From positions 1 through 9,818 of the forward strand of contig CAYPPG010000125.1 in NCBI GenBank assembly GCA_964412555.1: a stretch of DNA of 9,818 bases, in the 5' to 3' direction. How positions within the stretch are numbered: position 1 is the stretch's first letter; each line of letters opens with the position of its first letter. The stretch comes from CAYPPG01 sp964412555 (GTDB lineage Bacteria > Hinthialibacterota > Hinthialibacteria > Hinthialibacterales > Hinthialibacteraceae). Made by a program: the position numbers and the translations under genes. The notes under the pieces were generated by a model. It was not told the DNA's origin and made no database searches. It saw only the letters and a program-made list of their open reading frames with translations. Positions 1-5,333 of this stretch are shown here, piece after piece.

Positions 1-1
1 G

Positions 2-58
2 TTGACAATAAATACTGATGGTGTAGGCAGTGCAACATTTTCGCCTGATGGTACCTAA
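2..58 (+). CDS. Possible 3' end of an upstream gene (partial)
   Basis: This is the only plus-strand frame open from the window edge. It encodes about 18 residues ending in ATFSPDGT and stops at TAA (56-58), exactly where the 40-bp palindrome begins. FSPDGT resembles the strand motif of WD40 and other beta-propeller repeats, but so short a tail cannot establish a family. A stop codon built into a terminator-like hairpin fits a genuine gene end. The minus strand also has an open frame here, so the assignment is weak. Confidence 0.3.
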   Translation: MTINTDGVGSATFSPDGT

Positions 59-95
59 GGTGTACCCCATTGTCTAGACAATGGGGTACACCTTA
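56..95. terminator. Perfect 40-bp palindrome, probable intergenic terminator hairpin
   Basis: Bases 56-95 are a perfect palindrome centred between 75 and 76. As RNA it can fold into an 18-bp stem (56-73 with 78-95) closed by a CTAG tetraloop. The stem carries a block of four C/G pairs. No U-rich tract follows on either strand, so it is not a textbook intrinsic terminator. Its position, starting at a putative stop codon and 90 bases upstream of the next promoter, favours termination or 3'-end protection of the upstream transcript. A large palindromic protein-binding site or a dispersed palindromic repeat are alternatives. Confidence 0.5.
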
Positions 96-184
96 TACAG
101 AGAATCGATGCTCTTTAATGTTCTATTTTGAATAGATTTGCTACTGCTATAAACCAGTAATCTTCACATGAGATTAAAGTTCAC

Positions 185-212
185 TTGACACACTTGGCAA
201 TTTGGCTAAAAT
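185..212 (+). promoter_or_regulatory. Sigma70-type promoter of the flavoprotein-arsR unit
   Basis: A perfect -35 hexamer TTGACA (185-190) is followed by a 16-base spacer and a -10 hexamer TAAAAT (207-212, five of six consensus bases). The predicted start is near 218-220, leaving a leader of about 45 bases before the ATG at 265. A strong promoter overlapped by an operator is typical of genes held off by a repressor and turned on by an inducer. Confidence 0.75.
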
Positions 213-219
213 GCCAAGT
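192..219. promoter_or_regulatory. Probable ArsR operator (inverted repeat over the promoter)
   Basis: ACTTGGCA (192-199) and TGCCAAGT (212-219) are perfect inverted 8-mers separated by 12 bases. A nested TTGGC (202-206) also pairs with GCCAA (213-217). The element covers the promoter spacer and the -10 and reaches the predicted start, so bound protein would block polymerase. ArsR-family repressors bind such imperfect dyads, and an arsR gene is the second gene of this unit. The segment 194-209 recurs at 1335-1350 with 14 of 16 bases identical, which supports a shared regulator. Confidence 0.65.
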
Positions 220-251
220 AAAAACAGGTTTCATTTCTAATCTTTTTCACA

Positions 252-257
252 GGGAGG
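252..257 (+). promoter_or_regulatory. Ribosome binding site of the flavoprotein gene
   Basis: GGGAGG lies 7 bases before the ATG at 265. It is a strong Shine-Dalgarno match that fixes the start and keeps the twin-arginine signal at the very N-terminus. Confidence 0.8.
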
Positions 258-264
258 AAATATA

Positions 265-954
265 ATGGGCAAAAATATTGGCCGAAGAGAATTGATTAGT
301 GCTGTTGGAGCAGCAGCGGTAACAAGTGCTATTACTGGTGAAGCGTTGGGGCAAGAAAAACCTTCCGGTAAAAAAATTATCGGCGTGTGTTGCAGTCCAC
401 GCAAGGGCATGACAACCTCATCCGCGCTTGCTATTTGCTTGCAAGCAGCAAAGGCATTTGATTCAAAATTGGAAACAGAACTAATCGAATTGGCAGATTA
501 CAGTATCCCCGCTCAGGTAGCAGCCGGGCAGCCTCTTCGTGAAGGCGAAACCGATGACTTTGGTGAAATCGTTGAAAAACTCGGCGATCCAAATGTCATA
601 GGAATTATTGTCGGTTCTCCCGTCTATTTTGGAAACATGAGCGCTTTGTGTAAGGCCTTTTTGGATCGTTGCATTGCATTTCGAAAAGATGGATTCAAAT
701 TAAGAAACAAGGTTGCTGGCGTTTTGGCCGTGGGTGGTGCTCGTAATGGCGGGCAAGAATTGACGATTCGTTCCATTCAAACCGCTTTAATGTGCCAGGA
801 CATGATTATCGTGGGCGACGGACAACCCACAGCCCGAATCGGTGCAACTTTTTGGAGCCAAAACAATTCAATCGATGACGATTCCTTTGGGAAGGATACC
901 GCTCAAAATCTCGGAATTCGGGTGGCAGAATTGGCTACAATGATCCATAAGTAA
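265..954 (+). CDS. Tat-exported flavodoxin-fold NAD(P)H:FMN reductase-like oxidoreductase
   Basis: The 229-residue product belongs to the NADPH-dependent FMN reductase/flavodoxin-like family. Its N-terminus has a twin-arginine pair (R7-R8, GRRELIS) followed by a small hydrophobic stretch (about 11-24) and a likely cleavage site near residues 28-31, so a folded, FMN-loaded protein should be exported to the periplasm. The first beta strand and phosphate-binding loop are at 37-54 (IIGVCCSPRKGMTTSS). A second flavin-contact segment is GSPVYFGNMSALCKAFLDR (117-135), and GGARNGG (157-163) is a third conserved loop. Cysteines C42 and C43 lie beside the FMN loop, and C129, C136 and C177 are also present. 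The Cx2Cx2C cluster of iron-sulfur flavoproteins is absent. It is the first gene behind the operator-controlled promoter and lies 45 bases before arsR. The family is usually cytoplasmic, so the Tat signal is the notable feature. The periplasmic electron donor and the substrate are unknown; a role in reducing a metal(loid) or quinone is inference. Confidence 0.85.
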   Translation: MGKNIGRRELISAVGAAAVTSAITGEALGQEKPSGKKIIGVCCSPRKGMTTSSALAICLQAAKAFDSKLETELIELADYSIPAQVAAGQPLREGETDDFGEIVEKLGDPNVIGIIVGSPVYFGNMSALCKAFLDRCIAFRKDGFKLRNKVAGVLAVGGARNGGQELTIRSIQTALMCQDMIIVGDGQPTARIGATFWSQNNSIDDDSFGKDTAQNLGIRVAELATMIHK

Positions 955-985
955 ATGGTTGTTTTTGAAAATACCTTTATAACAT

Positions 986-1002
986 AAGGAAGAATTCCAT
1001 TG
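986..1002 (+). promoter_or_regulatory. Ribosome binding site and TTG start of arsR
   Basis: AAGGA (986-990) sits 9 bases before a TTG at 1000-1002. An in-frame TAA at 985-987 closes the frame just upstream, and the first in-frame ATG (codon 49) lies inside the DNA-binding helix region. TTG is therefore the only sensible start. A weak start codon would keep repressor levels low. Confidence 0.8.
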
Positions 1003-1317
1003 GATCAAACGACGAAGAAACAATTAGAACTTAGAACGAATATCATCAAATCTCTGGCGCATCCCGCTCGTTTGTTGGTTGTACAGACTCTAGCCGAAGG
1101 TGAACGCTGTGTTTGTGAACTCACAGAGTTGATCGGCTATGACATGTCAACCGTTTCAAAACACCTGACTCTTTTAAGAAATGCCGGGATCATTGAAGAT
1201 GAAAAAAGATCGAACAAAGTCTTTTACAAACTCAAGACTCCCTGTGTTTTGAATTTTTTGAAATGTGTTGAGCGCGTTCTGGAAGAATCCCGGCAAGAGA
1301 CAGTGAGTATGCTGTAA
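1000..1317 (+). CDS. ArsR/SmtB-family metal(loid)-responsive transcriptional repressor
   Basis: This 105-residue protein has the usual length and winged-helix layout of ArsR/SmtB repressors: the entry helices with AHPARLLVVQTL (20-31), the helix-turn-helix with a recognition helix around MSTVSKHLTLLRNAGII (49-65), and the beta wing EDEKRSNKVFYKL (66-78). C37-V38-C39 falls in GERCVCEL, the position of the CVC arsenite-binding pair known in helix alpha3 of E. coli-type ArsR. Two further cysteines, C82 and C89, lie in the C-terminal helix region (TPCVLNFLKCVE), so a third ligand from that helix is possible. Ligand binding should release the repressor from DNA. The likely targets are the dyad at 192-219, giving autoregulation, and the related site at 1335-1350 just after the gene. 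The specific inducer (arsenite, antimonite, methylated arsenical or another soft metal) cannot be read from sequence. Confidence 0.92.
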   Translation: MDQTTKKQLELRTNIIKSLAHPARLLVVQTLAEGERCVCELTELIGYDMSTVSKHLTLLRNAGIIEDEKRSNKVFYKLKTPCVLNFLKCVERVLEESRQETVSML

Positions 1318-1334
1318 TTTTTTTATACTTATTA

Positions 1335-1350
1335 TTGGCAGTTTGGCCAA
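1335..1350. promoter_or_regulatory. Second operator-like site between arsR and the permease
   Basis: TTGGCAGTTTGGCCAA matches 194-209 at 14 of 16 bases and contains the 8-bp palindrome TTGGCCAA (1343-1350). It lies 25 bases before the permease ATG. Possible -10-like hexamers lie just upstream (TATACT 1324-1329, TATTAT 1330-1335), but I find no convincing -35. It may therefore be a second ArsR-controlled promoter or a roadblock within one operon. Confidence 0.5.
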
Positions 1351-1359
1351 GTTGGAAAT

Positions 1360-1363
1360 GAGG
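1360..1363 (+). promoter_or_regulatory. Weak ribosome binding site of the permease gene
   Basis: GAGG stands 11 bases before the ATG at 1375, separated from it by a T-rich stretch. It is weaker and more distant than the Shine-Dalgarno sites of the other genes here, but no better start codon is near. Confidence 0.5.
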
Positions 1364-1374
1364 TTTTTTATTCT

Positions 1375-2676
1375 ATGAATTGGCAAACCGAATGGAAAAA
1401 ACTGGTGGGAATCATCGCGGTGTTTCTGGGTTGTTATTATCTTCCCGTTGATTTTCCACGCTTTCAAAACGCCTTGCTCGAATCCTTCTATCTCGTGAAG
1501 TGGTATGCGCAAGAGCATGTTTTGTTGTGTCTTGTCCCCGCGTTTTTCATCGCAGGCGCAATCGCCGTTTTTATTAGCCAGGCCGCCGTGATGAAATACC
1601 TTGGACCGAAGGCTCCCAAGGTCATGGCTTATGGAGTGGCTTCGGTATCGGGGACGATCCTCGCAGTCTGTTCCTGTACTGTGTTGCCATTATTTGCAGG
1701 TATTTACCGAATGGGGGCAGGGCTTGGCCCGGCGACGGCGTTTTTATACTCCGGCCCGGCGATTAATGTGTTAGCGATTGTGCTTACAGCGGCAGTGCTG
1801 GGAGCCGAAATGGGTATCGCCCGCGCGGTCGGAGCGGTTTTGTTTAGCATTGTAATCGGTCTCGCTATGCATGTGATCTTTCGTAAAGAAGAGATGGAAA
1901 AAGCCAATGCGGCGGCGCAGATGCCTGAACCTGACGTATCCAGACCGCTTTGGCAGAATGCGCTTTATATGGCAGTGATGGTTGCCATTCTGGTGTTTGC
2001 CAATTGGGCGCGTCCGGAAGAAGAAACCGGGCTGTGGTTCTGGATTTATTCCTGGAAGTGGATGCTGACCGCCGGATTTTCGCTTGTTCTGGCGGTTTTA
2101 CTTACCGCCTGGTTCCGGGTGGAATGGTGGAAGGTCGGCCTGGTCTGTGTCGCTGTTGCGGGTTCAGGGCTGGCGGCTCCGGCTCATCCCATGATCCCCT
2201 TTGTTATCGGATTTCTTGGCCTGTCGGTGATTATCAGCACACGCAAGGATGAACTGGGCGACTGGTTTGAACAGTCCTGGGGATTTGCCAAACAGATTTT
2301 ACCGCTCTTGTTATTTGGCGTCTTGATCGCAGGTATGTTACTGGGCCGTCCAGGTGAAGAAGGACTGATTCCTTCCGAATGGGTAAGCGCCTCAGTTGGT
2401 GGAAATTCATTTCAAGCCAATTTCTTTGCTTCTGTTTTCGGGGCGTTCATGTATTTCGCTACGCTGACGGAAATTCCGATTCTTCAAGGCCTGATCGGCA
2501 GCGGTATGGGTAAGGGACCGGCGCTTGCTCTTTTGTTGGCAGGACCTGCGCTGAGTCTTCCCAATATGCTTGTGATTCGAAGCGTGTTGGGCACGAAAAA
2601 GACACTCGTATTTGTGTGTCTGGTTGTGGTTATGGCCACCATCAGCGGAATGATATTCGGAGCGATCTGGAGTTAA
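1375..2676 (+). CDS. ArsP/YraQ-type permease (DUF318 family), probable metal(loid) exporter
   Basis: The 433-residue integral membrane protein has about ten hydrophobic segments and belongs to the permease family that includes ArsP, an exporter of trivalent organoarsenicals, and YraQ. The N-terminal half carries the family signature AVCSCTVLP (97-105), then GAGLGPATAFLYSGPAINVLAI (114-135). The C-terminal half carries the matching TEIPILQG (365-372) and GKGPALALLLAGPALSLPN (379-397). Segments 96-143 and 359-406 align without gaps at 16 identical of 48, showing the two-fold internal repeat. C99 and C101 occur only in the first repeat; E366 sits in the second repeat opposite V103. The two cysteines are candidate thiophilic-ligand sites. 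A charged cytoplasmic-type linker (170-190) and a second central linker with W-rich flanks separate the halves. The upstream arsR and operator suggest soft-metal or arsenical export. The substrate cannot be fixed from sequence. The TolC gene follows after 3 bases. Confidence 0.85.
   Translation: MNWQTEWKKLVGIIAVFLGCYYLPVDFPRFQNALLESFYLVKWYAQEHVLLCLVPAFFIAGAIAVFISQAAVMKYLGPKAPKVMAYGVASVSGTILAVCSCTVLPLFAGIYRMGAGLGPATAFLYSGPAINVLAIVLTAAVLGAEMGIARAVGAVLFSIVIGLAMHVIFRKEEMEKANAAAQMPEPDVSRPLWQNALYMAVMVAILVFANWARPEEETGLWFWIYSWKWMLTAGFSLVLAVLLTAWFRVEWWKVGLVCVAVAGSGLAAPAHPMIPFVIGFLGLSVIISTRKDELGDWFEQSWGFAKQILPLLLFGVLIAGMLLGRPGEEGLIPSEWVSASVGGNSFQANFFASVFGAFMYFATLTEIPILQGLIGSGMGKGPALALLLAGPALSLPNMLVIRSVLGTKKTLVFVCLVVVMATISGMIFGAIWS
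2669..2672 (+). promoter_or_regulatory. Ribosome binding site of the tolC-like gene inside the permease gene
   Basis: GGAG lies in the last codons of the permease gene, 7 bases before the ATG at 2680. Translation of the two genes is probably coupled. Confidence 0.6.
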
Positions 2677-2679
2677 ACA

Positions 2680-4014
2680 ATGAGTGTTAGGTATTTCTTT
2701 ATCTTATTCTTGAATGCTTTCCTTTGGTTAGCCTTGATTTTCGATTCTATTGCAGAAGAACAGAGATATACGCTTCAGGAGTGCATTCAAACGGCACTCG
2801 CTCAGAATCCTGACATTGAGATGGCCGAACAAGACATTGCCGTAGCGGATGCCCGAAAGGACATTGCGCGTGGAGAACGCTGGCCTTCTCTATCGTTAAG
2901 AAGTACATACAGCCATTTCTTGAATCCGCAACGCTTGAAAATGATCAATAAACCAAACGAATCCTCACTTTTCAGTGAAGATATTTGGAATGGCAATTTC
3001 AATTTAAGTCTCCCTTTGTTTACGGGCGGGCGGATTATCCACTCCATCAAAGCAGTGGAATTATTGTATTTATCTTCCGAAAAAAGGTTGGCGCGTACCC
3101 GGCAAGAATTAGTCTTCAACGTCAGCAGCGTGTTTTATGACATTTTAGCACAACGGAAAGTGATTGATTCGCTGCAATTCTCTCAACAAGTATTGGAAGA
3201 GCACGAGCAACGGATCGATCAACTGATCCAAGCCGAACGAGCCGCCAAGGTGGATTTATTACGGACGCAAGTGCAATTGGTGAATGTGAAACAAAATCGA
3301 ATCAGTGAAGAAAATAAACTGGATATCAAACTCCGGATTTTAGCAAATTTAATGGGAGTCGAAAATGCCTCCGAGCCTTTGGAAATAGAGGGTGAGTTAA
3401 AAGAAAAACCTTTTACAGCAATCAAAAATTCTGCCCTTAACCTTGCTTATGAGAACCGGACCGATCTCAAGGCCGATCGGGCGGAATACCAGGCGCAAGC
3501 CAACCGAGTCAAAGCCAGTGCAGCGGAACAGTGGCCTACTCTTTCTCTAATTAGCTCCTATGGGGGGATGTGGGGAATCGATCCGGCCTACCGGCAATCC
3601 GGCGCATCCTCTCTGGAGGATGAAGGCTTTATTGGTTTTTCCATCGAGATGCCTCTTTTTACAGGTGGACGCATCCAGGCGAAAGTTAGAGAAGAACATG
3701 CAAAACAGAAAGCACTCCAGGAAAAAGTACGAAAACGCCGCCTGCAAATCGAATTGGAAGTCTACACTGCCATTGAAACGATTCGTTCTGATTACCAACG
3801 TGTACTCGCTACGAAAACCGCAATTGCCCAAGCGAATGAAAGTTTTCGCATTGAACAAGAAAAATACACAGTTGGCAAAGGAACAATTACAGATGTGCTT
3901 GATGCCCAATCGGCATTGTTTGAATCTGAATCGAACTATTATCGCGCGTTAGCGGATTTGAATATTGCTCATGTGCAACTCGAATTGGCAATGGGAGAAT
4001 CTTTATGGCCGTAG
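2680..4014 (+). CDS. TolC-family outer-membrane channel protein
   Basis: The 444-residue protein is an outer-membrane efflux protein that would form the exit duct of the tripartite pump encoded next. A hydrophobic signal peptide (about 5-22) with an S-I-A cleavage motif ends at A25. The mature N-terminus, YTLQECIQTALAQNPDI (30-46), is the typical TolC-family opening. Two structural repeats follow, each with a beta segment ending in PLFTGGRI (112-119 and 325-332) and long coiled-coil helices (about 120-225 and 333-440). GTITDVLDAQSALFESESNYYRALADL (401-427) is the conserved C-terminal helix pattern. Length is normal for the family. The mature protein has one cysteine, C35, and no lipobox, so unlike the OprM/NodT lipoprotein branch it is probably not acylated. 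The adaptor gene overlaps its last 10 bases. Confidence 0.93.
   Translation: MSVRYFFILFLNAFLWLALIFDSIAEEQRYTLQECIQTALAQNPDIEMAEQDIAVADARKDIARGERWPSLSLRSTYSHFLNPQRLKMINKPNESSLFSEDIWNGNFNLSLPLFTGGRIIHSIKAVELLYLSSEKRLARTRQELVFNVSSVFYDILAQRKVIDSLQFSQQVLEEHEQRIDQLIQAERAAKVDLLRTQVQLVNVKQNRISEENKLDIKLRILANLMGVENASEPLEIEGELKEKPFTAIKNSALNLAYENRTDLKADRAEYQAQANRVKASAAEQWPTLSLISSYGGMWGIDPAYRQSGASSLEDEGFIGFSIEMPLFTGGRIQAKVREEHAKQKALQEKVRKRRLQIELEVYTAIETIRSDYQRVLATKTAIAQANESFRIEQEKYTVGKGTITDVLDAQSALFESESNYYRALADLNIAHVQLELAMGESLWP
3993..3997 (+). promoter_or_regulatory. Ribosome binding site of the adaptor gene inside the tolC-like gene
   Basis: GGGAG lies 7 bases before the ATG at 4005, inside the upstream coding region. 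It supports the start that gives a 10-base overlap. Confidence 0.65.
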
Positions 4015-5333
4015 TCAAAACGCGAAATTATATAGTCCTGAGAAACTACGCTAGGGGTGGTGTGGCGCTCTTGATTTTCATGATTCTTTTGTTCAGCAAA
4101 GGCTGTGGTGGCAAGGATAATTCACAATCTCAAAAGAAGAAAGCCCCGCTTGTCGTTGTTGAAGCGGTTAAAGAGGATGTTATCGTTCGTACCCTCGATT
4201 TGACCGGCGAGATTGTGTCTATCGAGATGGTTGAGATTAGTTCCATGCTCGAAGGTCCTATCGTATTTTTCCCATGGCGGGAGGGAGATTATGTAAAGGC
4301 CGGCCAAAAACTCGTTGAAATCGAACGGGAAATATACAAGGCAGAAGTCAAGGCTGCTGAGGCGGCTCTGATGGTGGCAGAAGCGAAACTGATTGATATG
4401 AGAGAGGGAACACGGCCCGAGGAAATTGAAAAAGCCCGCCAAAGTGTGCGCGAAGCTGAACAAAACGCTGTTTTTGAGAAAGGTGATTTCGAAAGAATTT
4501 CTCAATTGGTTGATTCCGGCGCTTTACCCGGTGAAGAATTGGAAAAATCTCGCGTCAAACTGACTGCGGCTGAAGCAAAAATGACAACAGCCCGTCAACA
4601 TCTTGAAATGCTCGAAAAGGGCTACACGAATTCGGCTATAGCTGTTCAGCAAGCGTTAGTCAAAGAAGCTTCGGCGAAATTAGATCTAGCCAAAGCACGA
4701 TTTAGGGAATGCCTCATCAATGCGCCCTTTTCCGGTACGATTACCAAGGTTTTTGTCCGACAGGGTGATATGGCAGCCCCAAAGACACCACTACTCACAC
4801 TGACTGATTTGTCTTCGTTGGTGTTTCGAAGCACGGTACCTGAGTTCCACGCCGCAGAAGTCCATAACGGCATGAAAGCGGAAGTTCGTATTGATGCCCT
4901 TCCGGGCAAAGTCCTGAATGCTGAAATTGCCAGAGTTTATCCTGAACTCGACCCACGCATGAGAACACGAACCATAGAATTAATAGTACACGATGATGTC
5001 ACACTAGTTCCGGGTATGTTTGGCCGGGCACGTTTAATCCTAGAATCCATTTCAAACGCAATCACCGTGCCCGTTCAATCCATCCTGGTCACCCCTATTG
5101 GTGACCAGATGGCCTTTGTCGCTGAAAATGGTAAAGTCGTGCAACGAAAGGTCCAGACAGGTATCGAGCAAGGAGGGCGGATCCAGATTCTTTCCGGCTT
5201 GAAATTGGGTGAAACTGTTATCGTCTCAGGGCAGGAAAAACTAAAGAACGGCATAGATATCCGCTTACCCAGCGTTCCAGGTGAAATTCAATCCGATGGT
5301 AAAATTAGCAGTCGCGAGGAATCTTCTCAATGA
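4005..5333 (+). CDS. RND efflux periplasmic adaptor (membrane fusion protein, HlyD/AcrA family)
   Basis: The 442-residue adaptor links the RND pump to the TolC channel. A positively charged N-terminus precedes one hydrophobic segment (about 18-30). SKGC at 31-34 looks like a degenerate lipobox: G is at -1, but the usual Leu at -3 is Ser, so lipidation at C34 is uncertain and a membrane anchor is the alternative. The first lipoyl half-motif is at 76-107 (EGPIVFFPWREGDYVKAGQKLVEIE). An alpha-helical hairpin follows (about 108-233), broken near 168-176 by DSGALPGEE, the tip that contacts TolC. The second lipoyl half is NAPFSGTITKVFVRQGDMAAPKTPLLTLTDLS (239-270). A beta-barrel domain spans about 272-345 and the membrane-proximal domain about 350-421. 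No His-rich or Met-rich tail typical of copper or silver adaptors is seen. Its ATGA overlap with the pump gene indicates coupled translation. Confidence 0.92.
   Translation: MAVVKTRNYIVLRNYARGGVALLIFMILLFSKGCGGKDNSQSQKKKAPLVVVEAVKEDVIVRTLDLTGEIVSIEMVEISSMLEGPIVFFPWREGDYVKAGQKLVEIEREIYKAEVKAAEAALMVAEAKLIDMREGTRPEEIEKARQSVREAEQNAVFEKGDFERISQLVDSGALPGEELEKSRVKLTAAEAKMTTARQHLEMLEKGYTNSAIAVQQALVKEASAKLDLAKARFRECLINAPFSGTITKVFVRQGDMAAPKTPLLTLTDLSSLVFRSTVPEFHAAEVHNGMKAEVRIDALPGKVLNAEIARVYPELDPRMRTRTIELIVHDDVTLVPGMFGRARLILESISNAITVPVQSILVTPIGDQMAFVAENGKVVQRKVQTGIEQGGRIQILSGLKLGETVIVSGQEKLKNGIDIRLPSVPGEIQSDGKISSREESSQ
5314..5320 (+). promoter_or_regulatory. Ribosome binding site of the RND pump gene
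   Basis: GCGAGGA (5314-5320) is 9 bases before the ATG at 5330, inside the adaptor gene. It supports the 4-base ATGA overlap. Confidence 0.6.

Noticed and set aside
1313..1327. T-run just after the arsR stop, considered as an intrinsic terminator
   Set aside because: No stable hairpin precedes the T-run, so termination between arsR and the permease is not supported.
1380..1388. Third TTGGCA-like element at the permease start codon
   Set aside because: It has only the first half-site; TTGGC also occurs inside coding regions, so this is likely chance.
1174..1518. Minus-strand open frame of 114 codons across the arsR end and permease start
   Set aside because: It overlaps two well-supported plus-strand genes, shows no family motif, and would cover the putative operator gap.
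3547..3952. Open frames on both strands inside the tolC-like gene (minus 3547-3909, plus 3560-3952)
   Set aside because: Both are out of frame with a complete, motif-rich TolC-family protein and have no recognisable domain.
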